Shown in pieces: positions 1-9,552 of a stretch of DNA of 64,000 bases (position 1 is the stretch's first letter; every line of letters starts with the position of its first letter). The DNA lies in assembly GCA_014651175.1 (NCBI GenBank), contig BMWJ01000004.1, positions 248,001 to 312,000 of the forward strand, given 5' to 3'. The DNA is from Streptomyces clavifer. GTDB taxonomy: Bacteria > Actinomycetota > Actinomycetes > Streptomycetales > Streptomycetaceae. The translations under genes and the position numbers were made by a program. The notes under the pieces were generated by a model that worked only from the letters and a program-made list of their open reading frames with translations, was not told where the DNA came from and searched no databases.

Positions 1-40
1 TTGGCGCCACCCGCTGACCGACCAACGGCGTCGCGGTCCC

Positions 41-54
41 GTTTCACGTGAAAC
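41..54. promoter_or_regulatory. parS: parS centromere site 1
   Basis: Perfect 14-bp palindrome GTTTCACGTGAAAC, the established ParB-binding site of Streptomyces. It lies beyond the 3' end of rplI and 14 bp from a second copy. Confidence 0.93.
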
Positions 55-68
55 GGGACCGCGACGCC

Positions 69-82
69 GTTTCACGTGAAAC
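69..82. promoter_or_regulatory. parS: parS centromere site 2
   Basis: Second perfect 14-bp parS palindrome, paired with the copy at 41-54. The flanks of the pair are themselves mirrored (GGTCCC before the first site, GGGACC after it). Confidence 0.93.
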
Positions 83-130
83 CAGGCACGACACGAACCA
101 GGCACGAGACCTCGCCGGTGCAGCACGACG

Positions 131-158
131 AAGGGCCGCACCGTGAGGTGCGGCCCTT
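131..158 (-). terminator. Terminator of the rpsF-ssb-rpsR-rplI operon
   Basis: Perfect 12-bp inverted repeat (arms 131-142 and 147-158) with a 4-nt loop, immediately downstream of rplI on the minus strand. Confidence 0.75.
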
Positions 159-183
159 CACCTAGCTCTGCTGAGCTGTGCCC

Positions 184-630
184 TTAGGCAGCAACGACCT
201 CGATACCGAGCTTCGCGGCAACCTCGGGGTGCAGGCGCACGGATACCTGGTATCCGCCGAGCGTCTTGATCGGCGTACCGAGCTCGACGCGACGCTTGTC
301 GACGTCCGGACCACCGGCGGCCTTGATCGCCGAGGCGATGTCGGCCGGGGTGACGGAGCCGAAGAGACGGCCGGCGTCGCCGGAGCGAACAGCCAGACGC
401 ACCTTGACGGCCTCGAGCTTGGCCTTGATCTCGTTGGCCTGCTCGATCGTCGCGATCTCGTGGATCTTACGGGCGCGGCGGATCTGCGCCACGTCCTTCT
501 CGCCACCCTTGGTCCAGCGGATGGCAAAGCCACGCGGAACCAGGTAGTTACGGGCGTACCCGTCCTTGACGTCCACGACGTCGCCGGCAGCACCGAGGCC
601 AGTGACCTCGTGGGTGAGGATGATCTTCAT
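184..630 (-). CDS. rplI: 50S ribosomal protein L9
   Basis: Protein of 148 aa, the usual length for L9. It begins [13 protein letters not shown] and carries the Gly- and basic-rich 23S rRNA-binding N-terminal domain (residues 1-50, including [12 protein letters not shown]). A charged connecting helix (about 55-75) and the C-terminal domain follow. It is the last gene of the rpsF-ssb-rpsR-rplI operon, 18 bp after rpsR, and is followed by a strong hairpin terminator. Family identity is clear. Regulation is presumably with the operon. Confidence 0.97.
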   Translation of the reverse strand: MKIILTHEVTGLGAAGDVVDVKDGYARNYLVPRGFAIRWTKGGEKDVAQIRRARKIHEIATIEQANEIKAKLEAVKVRLAVRSGDAGRLFGSVTPADIASAIKAAGGPDVDKRRVELGTPIKTLGGYQVSVRLHPEVAAKLGIEVVAA

Positions 631-648
631 GATTCGGTCACCCTTCCC

Positions 649-885
649 TTATCGCGCGGTGGACGTGTAGGGCAGCAGCGCCATCTCACGGCTGTTCTTG
701 ACTGCCGTGGCGACGTCACGCTGGTGCTGCGTGCAGTTGCCGGTGACGCGGCGGGCACGGATCTTGCCGCGGTCGGAAATGAACTTCCGCAGCATGTTCG
801 TGTCCTTGTAGTCCACGTACTGGGTCTTGTCCTTGCAGAACGCGCAGACCTTCTTCTTAGGCTTGCGCACAGGCGGCTTCGCCAT
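649..885 (-). CDS. rpsR: 30S ribosomal protein S18, cysteine-containing form
   Basis: Protein of 78 aa beginning [12 protein letters not shown]. It has the S18 core (residues 25-70), including the KFISDRGKI segment and a basic RNA-binding surface. A CAFC pair near residue 15 and a further Cys in GNCTQHQ suggest the zinc-binding (C+) paralogue, as opposed to the Zur-controlled cysteine-free paralogue that streptomycetes usually carry elsewhere. The gene sits between ssb and rplI in the conserved four-gene operon. The zinc assignment is inferred from the cysteine pattern only. Confidence 0.96.
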   Translation of the reverse strand: MAKPPVRKPKKKVCAFCKDKTQYVDYKDTNMLRKFISDRGKIRARRVTGNCTQHQRDVATAVKNSREMALLPYTSTAR

Positions 886-928
886 GGTGTTTCTCCTGTG
901 TGATCAAGAAGTGGGGGTACGAGCTGCC

Positions 929-1558
929 CTAGAAGGGAGGCTCGTCCGAGTAGCCGCCGCCGGAGCTTCCGCCCGAGCCACCGGAGCCGCCGGAGCTTCC
1001 GCCCCAGCCACCCCCGCCGCTCTGCTGGCCCCCGCCCTGCTGGCCGCCCGCAGGCGCGCCAGTGGCCCACGGGTCGTCGGCAGGTGCACCGCCGCCGCCC
1101 TGCTGACCGCCGCTACCGGGACCGCCGCCCCAGTTGCCGCCGCCCTGCTGGCCGCCGCCGTATCCACCCTGACCGCCACCCTGGCCACCGCGACCCGTGG
1201 TCTTGGTGACCTTGGCCGTGGCGCTCTTGAGACTGGGGCCGACTTCCTCGACGTCCAGCTCGTAGACCGTGCGCTTGACGCCCTCACGGTCCTCGTAGGA
1301 CCGCTGCTTCAGCCGGCCCTGCACGACGACGCGCATGCCTCGCTGGAGCGACTCCGCGACGTTCTCCGCCGCCTGACGCCAGACCGAGCAGGTGAGGAAC
1401 AGGCCTTCGCCGTCCTTCCACTCATTGGTCTGCCGGTCGAAGATGCGGGGAGTGGACGCGACACGGAACTTCGCGACCGCCGCACCGGACGGGGTGAAGC
1501 GCAGCTCGGGGTCGTCGACGAGATTGCCGACGACCGTGATGACGGTCTCGCCTGCCAT
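929..1558 (-). CDS. ssb: Single-stranded DNA-binding protein
   Basis: Protein of 209 aa. The N-terminal OB fold (about residues 1-110, starting [21 protein letters not shown]) binds ssDNA as a tetramer. It is followed by a long Gly/Gln-rich low-complexity linker (about 120-200) and the acidic tip DEPPF, which recruits replication and repair partners. It is encoded between rpsF and rpsR. This is the essential SSB; many streptomycetes have a second, sporulation-linked paralogue elsewhere. Confidence 0.97.
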   Translation of the reverse strand: MAGETVITVVGNLVDDPELRFTPSGAAVAKFRVASTPRIFDRQTNEWKDGEGLFLTCSVWRQAAENVAESLQRGMRVVVQGRLKQRSYEDREGVKRTVYELDVEEVGPSLKSATAKVTKTTGRGGQGGGQGGYGGGQQGGGNWGGGPGSGGQQGGGGAPADDPWATGAPAGGQQGGGQQSGGGGWGGSSGGSGGSGGSSGGGYSDEPPF

Positions 1559-1629
1559 GGGTGAACCTCTCGGCGGGGATTGCTTCTGGCTGCTTGCTAC
1601 TCGAACCCGATGACCGCTGAGCTAGATGC

Positions 1630-1920
1630 TCAGTGGATCTCGGGACGGAGGACCTTGGTCCGGAGGACCGACTCGTTCAGGTTCATCTGTCGGTCGAGCT
1701 CCTTGACGACCGCAGGCTCGGCCTGCAGGTCGATGACCGAGTAGATGCCCTCAGGCTTCTTCTTGATCTCGTAAGAGAGACGACGACGGCCCCAGGTGTC
1801 GACCTTCTCAACCTTTCCATCGCCCTCACGGACGACGGAGAGGAAGTTCTCGATCAGCGGGGAGACTGCTCGCTCCTCGAGATCGGGGTCGAGGATGACC
1901 ATCACCTCGTAGTGACGCAT
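1630..1920 (-). CDS. rpsF: 30S ribosomal protein S6
   Basis: Protein of 96 aa starting [17 protein letters not shown]. This ATG was chosen because a near-ideal Shine-Dalgarno (AAAGGAGGTGGG) lies just upstream and it gives the family length; the frame stays open further upstream without ribosome-binding support. S6 forms a heterodimer with S18 on the 30S platform, which fits the shared operon. It is the first gene of the operon, so the promoter should lie in 1921-2205. Confidence 0.96.
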   Translation of the reverse strand: MRHYEVMVILDPDLEERAVSPLIENFLSVVREGDGKVEKVDTWGRRRLSYEIKKKPEGIYSVIDLQAEPAVVKELDRQMNLNESVLRTKVLRPEIH

Positions 1921-2205
1921 GTGGAACCCACCTCCTTTGGACTCAGCGGCCACGGTCGTTCCGTGGCAGGAGGGTCGTGATGCGTAGGCATCGATGTCTC
2001 CGAGTAAAACAGCCACCACTGACAACGCCCGTCTTCGATGGTCGAGGGGAGTTGCAGTGCTGACTCAGGGCAGACACCGGTGCAGACCGTACAGACTACC
2101 CGCAGACAGGCTTCCGGTTGAAATCCGGTGCCGGAAGGCCGCAATCTGTACACATCGGATGTGAGCGGCGTTACAGTGCGCCGCTTTCCGGTCAGGAGGT
2201 TCCCC
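1921..2205. other. Divergent intergenic region before rpsF
   Basis: About 285 bp between the divergent starts of rpsF (minus) and the small membrane protein gene (plus). It must contain both promoters. A TTGAAA hexamer at 2118-2123 on the plus strand is a possible -35 element, but I could not pair it with a convincing -10. No RNA gene or further ORF is supported. Confidence 0.4.
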
Positions 2206-2526
2206 ATGGCACAGCCAATGCGACCCCGCACCCGTCCCGCCGTCTCCCTGTTCGCCACGGACGGCAGGTCCCATCCCCTCCAGGACGCGCTCGTGACCGT
2301 GACCGTGGTCCTCGGGATCCTCGCCTTCGTGACGGCGATGTTCCACCACCTGCACCTGATCAGCTCCTGGGCCGGGCTGGTCGGGATCATGACGGGCGCT
2401 TACGGGCAGTACGTCTCGGTCACCACCCGTGAACGCTTTCCCCTCATCGTGGGGCTGGGTGCGTCCGCGCTCGGTTTCTTCCTCGGCATGGCCCACGGCG
2501 GCCTCTTCGGCGGCGTGATCAACTGA
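2206..2526 (+). CDS. Small integral membrane protein of unknown function
   Basis: Protein of 106 aa beginning MAQPMRPRTRP, with AGGAGGT positioned before the ATG. Three hydrophobic stretches are visible: about residues 32-50 (VTVVLGILAFVTAMF), 57-73 (around SWAGLVGIMTGAYG) and 80-102 (LIVGLGASALGFFLGMAHGGLFGG). A membrane topology is likely. I do not recognise a named domain. It stands alone between the ribosomal operon and femX and is probably monocistronic. Confidence 0.8.
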   Translation: MAQPMRPRTRPAVSLFATDGRSHPLQDALVTVTVVLGILAFVTAMFHHLHLISSWAGLVGIMTGAYGQYVSVTTRERFPLIVGLGASALGFFLGMAHGGLFGGVIN

Positions 2527-2653
2527 GGGGCGCGCGGAAAACCCGTCCCGGTCACCCAGGGCCCAGACGGGGCGCTCCCCGGTCACAGTAGGCTTCGGCG
2601 CGAGAGCCGGAGCCCCTGACCGATGGGGACACACCTGCCGAGGAGCGCCCCGC

Positions 2654-3772
2654 ATGAGCCTGACCCTGAGGACCATCAGCCGAGAGCAGCATCTGGCGTA
2701 CATCCAGAACCTGCCCTCGGCCAGTCACTGCCAGGTCCCGGCGTGGGCTGATGTGAAGACCGAATGGCGCTCGGAGAACCTGGGATGGTTCGACAAGAAC
2801 GGCGAAATGGTCGGTGCCGGCCTGGTGCTGTACCGCCAGCTGCCCAAGATCAAGCGCTATCTGGCCTATCTTCCCGAGGGCCCGGTCATCAACTGGTACG
2901 CCCCGAACCTCGACGACTGGCTCCAGCCGATGCTCGCGCACCTGAAGCAGCAAGGTGCCTTCTCGGTGAAGATGGGCCCGCCCGTGGTCATCCGCCGCTG
3001 GGACTCGATCGCCATCAAGTCGGGCATCCAGGACCCCGACGTGAAGCGGCTGCGCGACGTCGAGGCAACCCACATCGAACCGCGCGCCTTCGAGGTGGCG
3101 GACCGGCTGCGGAAGATGGGCTGGCAGCAGGGCGAGGACGGCGGCGCCGGATTCGGTGACGTACAGCCCCGCTACGTCTTCCAGGTCCCGCTGGCCAACC
3201 GCTCGCTGGAGGACGTCCTCAAGGGCTTCAACCAGCTCTGGCGGCGCAACATCAAGAAGGCCGACAAGGCCGGCGTCGAAGTGGTCCAGGGCGGCTACGA
3301 GGACCTCGCCGAATGGCAGCGGCTGTACGAGATCACCGCGGTGCGCGACCACTTCCGGCCGCGCCCGCTCTCCTACTTCCAGCGCATGTGGACGGTCCTC
3401 AACTCCGAGGACCCCAACCGCATGCGGCTCTACTTCGCCCGCCACAACGGCGTGAACCTCTCCGCGGCCACCATGCTCGTGGTCGGCGGACACGTCTGGT
3501 ACTCGTACGGCGCGTCCGACAACATCGGACGCGAGGTCCGGCCCTCGAACGCGATGCAGTGGCGCATGCTGCGCGACTCCTACGCGATGGGTGCCACCGT
3601 CTACGACCTGCGCGGCATCAGCGATTCGCTGGACGAGACCGACCACCTCTTCGGCCTGATCCAGTTCAAGGTCGGCACCGGCGGCGAGGCCGTCGAGTAC
3701 GTCGGCGAGTGGGACTTCCCCCTCAACAAACTCCTGCACAAGGCGCTCGATATGTACATGTCGCGCCGCTGA
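2654..3772 (+). CDS. femX: FemX-type aminoacyltransferase for the peptidoglycan cross-bridge
   Basis: Protein of 372 aa from an ATG preceded by GAGGAG. It matches the FemABX/GNAT-fold family: N-terminal QVPAWADVKTEW segment, middle VANRSLEDVLKGFNQLWRRNIKKADKAGVEV, and C-terminal PSNAMQWRMLRDSYAMGATVYDLRG. Members transfer an amino acid from aminoacyl-tRNA to the stem peptide of lipid II. In Streptomyces this protein is thought to add the glycine that bridges LL-diaminopimelate. The next gene encodes a PLP-fold protein of the same pathway type. FemX function is inferred from family and genomic position. Confidence 0.88.
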   Translation: MSLTLRTISREQHLAYIQNLPSASHCQVPAWADVKTEWRSENLGWFDKNGEMVGAGLVLYRQLPKIKRYLAYLPEGPVINWYAPNLDDWLQPMLAHLKQQGAFSVKMGPPVVIRRWDSIAIKSGIQDPDVKRLRDVEATHIEPRAFEVADRLRKMGWQQGEDGGAGFGDVQPRYVFQVPLANRSLEDVLKGFNQLWRRNIKKADKAGVEVVQGGYEDLAEWQRLYEITAVRDHFRPRPLSYFQRMWTVLNSEDPNRMRLYFARHNGVNLSAATMLVVGGHVWYSYGASDNIGREVRPSNAMQWRMLRDSYAMGATVYDLRGISDSLDETDHLFGLIQFKVGTGGEAVEYVGEWDFPLNKLLHKALDMYMSRR

Positions 3773-3866
3773 AACACCCGCTGGTCCGCGTCGATCCTGG
3801 TCCGCGTCGATCAGCTCCTCACCCCTCCGAACCCACCGCAGCCACCAGAAAGGTCCCGGGCCGGCC

Positions 3867-4898
3867 ATGGCGCTCTCCCTCTACGTCGACACCGTGCGCT
3901 GGCGGGCGCACCAGAAGTCCGTGATCGACCAGTTCCCCGGTCTCGTTCCCGTCTGCAAGGGCAACGGATACGGCTTCGGCCACGAACGGCTGGCCGACGA
4001 GGCGATCCGTTTCGGCTCCGACACGCTGGCCGTCGGAACCACGTACGAGGCCGCCAGGATCAAGGACTGGTTCAGCGGCGACCTGCTCGTCCTCACGCCC
4101 TTCCGCAGGGGCGAGGAGCCGGTTCCGCTGCCCGACCGCGTCATCCGCTCCGTCTCCTCCGTGGACGGCGTGCACGCCCTGGTGGGCGCGCGCGTCGTCA
4201 TCGAGTGCATGAGCTCGATGAAGCGCCACGGTGTGAAGGAGGAGGAGCTGGGACAGCTGCACGCGGCCATCGAGGACGTGCGCCTCGAGGGTTTCGCCCT
4301 GCACCTGCCGCTGGACCGCACGGACGGCTCGGACGCGGTCGAGGAGGTCATCTCCTGGATGGACCGCCTGCGCTCGGCCCGGCTGCCCCTGCACACCATG
4401 TTCGTCAGCCACCTGCGCGCCGAGGAGCTGGCGCGGCTGCAGCAGCAGTTCCCGCAGACCCGCTTCCGGGCCCGCATCGGCACGCGGCTCTGGCTCGGTG
4501 ACCACGAGGCCACCGAGTACCGCGGCGCCGTGCTCGACGTGACGCGGGTCGTCAAGGGGGACCGGTTCGGCTACCGCCAGCAGAAGGCGGCTTCCGACGG
4601 CTGGCTGGTCGTCGTCGCGGGCGGTACGTCCCACGGTGTCGGCCTGGAGGCCCCCAAGGCCCTCCACGGTGTCATGCCGCGCGCCAAGGGCGTCGCACGT
4701 GCCGGGCTGGCCACGGTCAATCGCAATCTCTCGCCGTTCGTGTGGTCGGGCAAGCAGCGCTGGTTCGCGGAACCTCCGCACATGCAGGTGTCGATCCTGT
4801 TCGTGCCGTCGGACGCGCAGGAGCCGAAGGTCGGCGACGAACTGGTGGCCCATCTGCGCCACACGACCACCCAGTTCGACCGCCTCGTGGACCGGTAG
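3867..4898 (+). CDS. Alanine-racemase-like PLP protein
   Basis: Protein of 343 aa. The N-terminal part is an alanine-racemase-type TIM barrel with the PLP lysine at K31 in VCKGNGYGFG (compare KADAYGHG in Alr). FRARIGTRLWLGD and the C-terminal GLATVNRNLSPFVW segment follow. It lies 94 bp downstream of femX, suggesting a role in cell-wall precursor supply or editing. The motif departs from canonical Alr, so true racemase activity and substrate are uncertain; a paralogous amino-acid racemase is the alternative. Confidence 0.8.
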   Translation: MALSLYVDTVRWRAHQKSVIDQFPGLVPVCKGNGYGFGHERLADEAIRFGSDTLAVGTTYEAARIKDWFSGDLLVLTPFRRGEEPVPLPDRVIRSVSSVDGVHALVGARVVIECMSSMKRHGVKEEELGQLHAAIEDVRLEGFALHLPLDRTDGSDAVEEVISWMDRLRSARLPLHTMFVSHLRAEELARLQQQFPQTRFRARIGTRLWLGDHEATEYRGAVLDVTRVVKGDRFGYRQQKAASDGWLVVVAGGTSHGVGLEAPKALHGVMPRAKGVARAGLATVNRNLSPFVWSGKQRWFAEPPHMQVSILFVPSDAQEPKVGDELVAHLRHTTTQFDRLVDR

Positions 4899-4913
4899 CA
4901 GCCGGACACGCCC

Positions 4914-6419
4914 TCAGTCGGAGGGCGCTCCGCCCGCCGTGCCCCACTCCACCCGCGGTCCTCGGACCGCGGGTGCCGCGTTCCGGGCCGGGTGATGCGC
5001 CGGCTGCCCGAGCACGACCGTGTCCGGTGCCCCGTCGAGCACTCCGCCCGACGGGTCGTCCGACCCGTCGCGTCGCACGGGGTCGCGGTCCGGCCTCAGG
5101 ATGTCCCTGACGACCAGAGCGCACAGGTACAGCGTTCCGAGCAGGTGCAGGGCGATCGCGACCTGGTAGCCCTCCTGGGGCAGCCCCTGGTGCTTGTCAC
5201 CGCTCGTCGTGTACGCGAGGTAGAACCAGATCCCGAGGAAGTACATGACCTCGCAGGCCTGCCAGACGAGGAAGTCCCGCCAGCGGGGCCGGGCGAGCAC
5301 CGCCAGCGGGATCAGCCAGAGCACGTACTGCGGCGAGTAGACCTTGTTCGTCAGGATGAAGGCGGCCACCACCAGGAAGGCGAGCTGCGCGAAGCGCGGC
5401 CGGTGCCGGGCGGTCAGCGCCAGTCCGGCGATGCCCGCGCACAGCACGATCATCAGCAGCACGGAAGCGGTGTTGACGGTGCCCACGTCGATGGGCTTCC
5501 CGGTGCGCTGGGTGATGACCAGCCAGAACGACCCGTAGTCGATCTGCCGTTCCTGGCTGAAGGTGTAGAACTTCTTCCACCCCTCGGGGGCGTACAGCAT
5601 CACCGGGAGGTTCACCAGGAGCCAGGAGGCCGCCGCGCCGAACAGCGCCCTGCCGAACTCCCGCCACGTGCCGGCCCGCCAGCACAGGACGAGCAGCGGC
5701 CCGAGGAGCAGCACGGGGTAGAGCTTGGCGGCGGTGGCCAGGCCGATGAGGATGCCGAAGGCGAGAGCCCTGCCGCGGGACCACATGAGCATCGCGGCGG
5801 CCGTCAGGGCGACGGCGAGCAGGTCCCAGTTGATGGTCGCCGTGAGCGCGAGCGCCGGTGCGAGGGCGACCAGGAGCCCGTCCCAGGGCCGGCGGCGGTG
5901 TGTACGGGCCACGCACACCGCGATGATCACGGCGCAGATCATCAGCATGCCCGCGTTGACCATCCAGTACATCTGCTCACGCTGCTGCATGGGGTCGGTG
6001 CTGGGCGTCAGCGTCAGCCAGGACGCGATCTGCATGAACAGGCCAGTGAGGACGGGGTACTCGAGGTACGCCATGTCTCCGCCGAGCCGGTCGACGTAGG
6101 GCACCAGCCCGTCGGCGAAGCCGCGGCCGAGGTAGAGGTGCGGGATGTCGGAGTAGCACGCGTGCGTGTACTGCGAGCTCGTGCCCCGGAACCACGCCCA
6201 GTCGTAGCAGGGGACCTTCTGCACCATGCCGAGTGCGAACATCCCGATCGCCACGAGCGCGATGACGCGCACCGGTGTGAGCGGCCCCGATCCGAGCCGT
6301 GCCCAGCGGCCCGCGGGTCCGCCGATCAGCTCGCTGCCGGCCGCGGAGATCTCGTCCTCCCGCGTGGGCCGAACGACGGGCCGCTCCTGGTGCACGCTCG
6401 TGTCCTCTGTGCTTGGCAT
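4914..6419 (-). CDS. Polytopic membrane glycosyltransferase, GT87/DUF2029 type
   Basis: Protein of 501 aa starting MPSTEDTSVHQERP; this ATG has AGGATG a few bases upstream. About ten hydrophobic segments follow a cytoplasmic N-terminus. The first extracytoplasmic loop holds an Asp in CYDWAWFRG and then YSDIPHLYLGRGFADGLVPYV. The pattern is that of GT-C mannosyltransferases using polyprenyl-phosphate sugars (GT87, as PimE). It is downstream of and codirectional with the class A PBP gene but separated from it by a strong terminator. The sugar and acceptor cannot be told from sequence; a cell-envelope glycan role is inferred. Confidence 0.82.
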   Translation of the reverse strand: MPSTEDTSVHQERPVVRPTREDEISAAGSELIGGPAGRWARLGSGPLTPVRVIALVAIGMFALGMVQKVPCYDWAWFRGTSSQYTHACYSDIPHLYLGRGFADGLVPYVDRLGGDMAYLEYPVLTGLFMQIASWLTLTPSTDPMQQREQMYWMVNAGMLMICAVIIAVCVARTHRRRPWDGLLVALAPALALTATINWDLLAVALTAAAMLMWSRGRALAFGILIGLATAAKLYPVLLLGPLLVLCWRAGTWREFGRALFGAAASWLLVNLPVMLYAPEGWKKFYTFSQERQIDYGSFWLVITQRTGKPIDVGTVNTASVLLMIVLCAGIAGLALTARHRPRFAQLAFLVVAAFILTNKVYSPQYVLWLIPLAVLARPRWRDFLVWQACEVMYFLGIWFYLAYTTSGDKHQGLPQEGYQVAIALHLLGTLYLCALVVRDILRPDRDPVRRDGSDDPSGGVLDGAPDTVVLGQPAHHPARNAAPAVRGPRVEWGTAGGAPSD

Positions 6420-6480
6420 GCCGCACATCCTGCCGTACGGCGCTGTGTGCGGGGCGTGGGCCGCGTACGGGACAAGGAAA

Positions 6481-6513
6481 GGGCCGCCCGCACCTGGCAG
6501 GTGCGGGCGGCCC
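6481..6513 (-). terminator. Hairpin terminator downstream of the class A PBP gene
   Basis: Perfect 15-bp GC-rich inverted repeat (6481-6495 and 6499-6513) with a 3-nt loop. It lies between the PBP stop (6566) and the glycosyltransferase start (6419). Confidence 0.75.
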
Positions 6514-6565
6514 TCCTCATGCGTGTCCGGCGGGCTCCTGACGGTGCTCCCGGGGTGCGGCGCTG

Positions 6566-9250
6566 CTATCCGCCGCCTCCGAAGAGGCCGCCCCCGCTGT
6601 TGTTGCCGTTGCTGTTGCCGTTGGACGTCCCGGTCGAGCCGTCCGTCGTGCCGTCGGTGGTTCCGGTGTCCGTTCCTCCGTCGGTGGTCCCGGCGTCGGT
6701 TCCTCCGTTGTCGGTCCCTCCGTCGGTGGTCCCTCCGTTGTCGGTGCCGGTGTTGGTACCGCCGTTGTTCTGGTTCTGGCAGTCCCAGTCCAACGTTCCG
6801 CACGTCTCGCTGGGCGACGGGGACGGGGACGACGGGCTGGGCGACGGCGTCGTGGGCGCCTCGCTGGACTCGGAGGGCGACGGCGACGGGCTCGGGGTGA
6901 GCGTGGGGCTGGGCGTACCGACGACCTCGCCGAACGGCTCGGGCTTCGGGAAGTTCATGACCTTCTCGCCCTTCATGGCGACGGTCATGTAGTCGTGCCA
7001 GATCTGCGCGGGGAAGGAAGCACCGTGGATCTGCTTCTCACCCCCGGTGCCGTACATCTCCAGGAACTCGCGGTTCTTCTTCGTCTCGTCGTCGTCCAGC
7101 CGGAACATGCTGACCGCGGTCGACAGCTGCGGGGTGTACCCGACGAACCAGGCGGACTTGTTGCCGTCCGTCGTACCCGTCTTGCCCGCCGCATCACGCC
7201 CTTCGAGCTGGGCGGGCGTACCCGTCCCGTTCTCGACGACGTTCTTCAGCACGTCGGTGACGTTGTCCGCGATGACGCTGTCCATGGCCATCTTGGTGAC
7301 CGTCTTGTGCTTGTAGACGACGTTGCCCTTCTTCTTCACCTCGGTGACCGAAAAGGGGTCGCGCTGCTTGCCGCTGGTCGCGAAGGTGGCGTACGAGCCG
7401 GCCATCCGGATGGCGCTGGGCGACGACGTCCCGATGGAGAACGACGGCACGGTCGAGTTCGCCATGTAGCGGTCGTCGCGCAGCCCGGAGGCGATCGCGA
7501 CATCCTTCACCTTGTCCGTGCCGATGTTCATGCCGAGCTGGACGAAGGGGGAGTTGGCCGACTCCTGCATCGCGTACCGCAGGTCGATGTCGCCGTAGGA
7601 CTTGTCACCGTCGTTGGTCTGGTACCACGGGTTGTTGTCCTCGTCGGTCCAGACCTCGCCGTTGTACTTCTTGATCTTCAGCTTGTTGTCGCCGTCGAAC
7701 ACGCTCTTCGGCGAGACCGGGGTGCGCGTCGACTCGCCCTGGTCGGGCCCGAGCTTCGGGTCGCGGGCCCCGTACTGCATACCGGCCGCCAGCACGAAGG
7801 GCTTGAACGTCGAGCCGACCTGGGCGCCGGTCGCGTCCGCGTTGTTGGTGTAGTGCTGCGTCGCGTCCTGACCGCCGTAGGTGGCGACGATGGCGCCCGT
7901 CTCGGTGTCCACCGAGGCGCCGCCGAATTCGACGTGCGAGTCCAGATCGGGACGCTTCTTCGGGTCGATCTTGCTCTTGAGTACCTTGGAGATCGAGGTC
8001 TCGAGCTGCTTGACCTTGTCCTTCTTGAACGTCGTGTGGATCTCGTAGCCACCCTGGGCGAGCTGCCGCTCGGTGGTGCCGTCCTTGGTGTGCGCGAGGA
8101 AGTAGTCCGTGGCGAGGTCCACCAGGTAACCGGTCTGCCCGCCCAGCTTGGCTTCCTTCTTCGGCGGATCCGGCATGGGGAATTCCTTGTACGTGGCCCG
8201 CTCGGCGGCACTCAGCCGCTTGTCCTTGACCATCTCGTCGAGGATCGTCTTCCAGCGGAACTTGGCCCGCGCCAGGTTCTTCTCCGGAGTGGCCCCGACC
8301 GGGTCGACGTCCTCGGCGCCGGCGGGGTCGTAGTAGCTCGCGCCCTTGAGCAGGCTCGTCAGGAAGGCGCACTGGCTCGCGTTGAGCTTCGAGGCGTCGA
8401 TCCCGTAGTACGTACGTGCGGCGGCCTGGAGGCCCGACGCGCCACGCCCGTAGTACGAGACGTTGAGGTAGCCCTCCATGACCTTCTCCTTGCTCTCGGT
8501 CTTACCGACCTTGAGCGTGATGAAGAGCTCCTTGAACTTCCGGCTGATCGTCTGGTCCTGCGTCAGCATCGAGTTCTTCACGTACTGCTGGGTGATCGTC
8601 GACCCGCCCTGGGTGTCACCCCCCTTCGCCATGTTGTAGAAGGCGCGGGCGATACCCATGGGGTCGACGCCCTTGTCGGTCTCGAACGTCTTGTTCTCGG
8701 CCGAGATGACGGAGTTGCGCATCTCCTCGGGGATCTGCGCGTAGTCGATCCACTGCCGGTTGACCGAACCTCCGGTGGCGACCATCTGCGTGCCGTCGGC
8801 CCAGTAGTAGACGTTGTTCTGCGCCCTGGCGATGCTCTTCACCTCGGGAGTCGCCACGAGCGCGTACGAGATGCCGGCGACGCCCATCAGGAGCGCGAGG
8901 AACCCCAGGCACAGGCCTGAGACGAGCTTCCACGACGGCACCCAGCGCCGCGCGCCGTCCTTGCCGGCCCGCGGGTAGTCGACGAGGCGCTTCTTGCCGG
9001 AACGGCTGTCCGCCGCGCGCCCTCCGCCTTCGCTCCCGCGCCTTCTGCCGCCTCCGCCGCCCCGCTGGGCGGCGCGACGGGCTTCGGCACGGCCGCTGTA
9101 CGACTCCTCCTCACCGTGGGCGTCGGACGGTGAGGGTGGCATTGCTCTACGTGATGGCTCTTGACGTCCTGCGGGCTGCTGGGCGGCTCGTCTGGCCGCG
9201 GCACGCCCGCCACCTTGCGATTGCGGCGTCTTGCGACGGTGCTCGCTCAT
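6566..9250 (-). CDS. Class A penicillin-binding protein (transglycosylase-transpeptidase)
   Basis: Protein of 894 aa. A basic, low-complexity cytoplasmic tail (1-105) precedes one membrane segment (about 108-132). The GT51 glycosyltransferase domain follows, with catalytic Glu185 in SAENKTFE and QQYVKN at 221-226. The transpeptidase domain has all three motifs: STFK (Ser480), SAN (564-566) and KTGT (690-693). The last ~115 residues are a Pro/Ser tract and then a Gly/Thr/Asp-rich repeat, probably wall-spanning and unusually long. The enzyme polymerises lipid II and cross-links it outside the membrane. A divergent regulator gene starts 388 bp away. Confidence 0.95.
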   Translation of the reverse strand: MSEHRRKTPQSQGGGRAAARRAAQQPAGRQEPSRRAMPPSPSDAHGEEESYSGRAEARRAAQRGGGGGRRRGSEGGGRAADSRSGKKRLVDYPRAGKDGARRWVPSWKLVSGLCLGFLALLMGVAGISYALVATPEVKSIARAQNNVYYWADGTQMVATGGSVNRQWIDYAQIPEEMRNSVISAENKTFETDKGVDPMGIARAFYNMAKGGDTQGGSTITQQYVKNSMLTQDQTISRKFKELFITLKVGKTESKEKVMEGYLNVSYYGRGASGLQAAARTYYGIDASKLNASQCAFLTSLLKGASYYDPAGAEDVDPVGATPEKNLARAKFRWKTILDEMVKDKRLSAAERATYKEFPMPDPPKKEAKLGGQTGYLVDLATDYFLAHTKDGTTERQLAQGGYEIHTTFKKDKVKQLETSISKVLKSKIDPKKRPDLDSHVEFGGASVDTETGAIVATYGGQDATQHYTNNADATGAQVGSTFKPFVLAAGMQYGARDPKLGPDQGESTRTPVSPKSVFDGDNKLKIKKYNGEVWTDEDNNPWYQTNDGDKSYGDIDLRYAMQESANSPFVQLGMNIGTDKVKDVAIASGLRDDRYMANSTVPSFSIGTSSPSAIRMAGSYATFATSGKQRDPFSVTEVKKKGNVVYKHKTVTKMAMDSVIADNVTDVLKNVVENGTGTPAQLEGRDAAGKTGTTDGNKSAWFVGYTPQLSTAVSMFRLDDDETKKNREFLEMYGTGGEKQIHGASFPAQIWHDYMTVAMKGEKVMNFPKPEPFGEVVGTPSPTLTPSPSPSPSESSEAPTTPSPSPSSPSPSPSETCGTLDWDCQNQNNGGTNTGTDNGGTTDGGTDNGGTDAGTTDGGTDTGTTDGTTDGSTGTSNGNSNGNNSGGGLFGGGG

Positions 9251-9523
9251 CGAACGACTACTCCTCGGGCAGGCGAGAGCGCCTGGAAGTGGCAGTTGAG
9301 ATCCGGTCCCCCCGAATTACGGACAAGCCCTGCGGAAGGCTCATCCGCAGTACATCCGGCAGTCCGCGATTACTGACGCGCGACGGCGTCTCACGGTTCC
9401 CGGTGGTCTGCATGCCGCACAGACTACGCACGGTCAAAAACCTCCTGGGACCGAACTTCACCCCAAATAACGCAAGTCGCTCCCTATGAATCGACGATGT
9501 GACGCCGCTCACGATTCCTCCTC

Positions 9524-9552
9524 TTGTCGAACATCACGGACCGATCTATCGT
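9524..9552 (+). promoter_or_regulatory. Promoter of the padR-like gene
   Basis: TTGTCG (9524-9529) and TATCGT (9547-9552) are separated by exactly 17 bp, a good match to the housekeeping-type promoter layout. Transcription would start near 9559, inside the palindrome at 9551-9581. Confidence 0.6.

Noticed and set aside
4992-6992. Plus-strand open frame of 666 codons
   Set aside because: It is antisense to the glycosyltransferase and PBP genes, has His/Gly/Arg-rich composition typical of GC-rich shadow frames, and has no ribosome-binding site.
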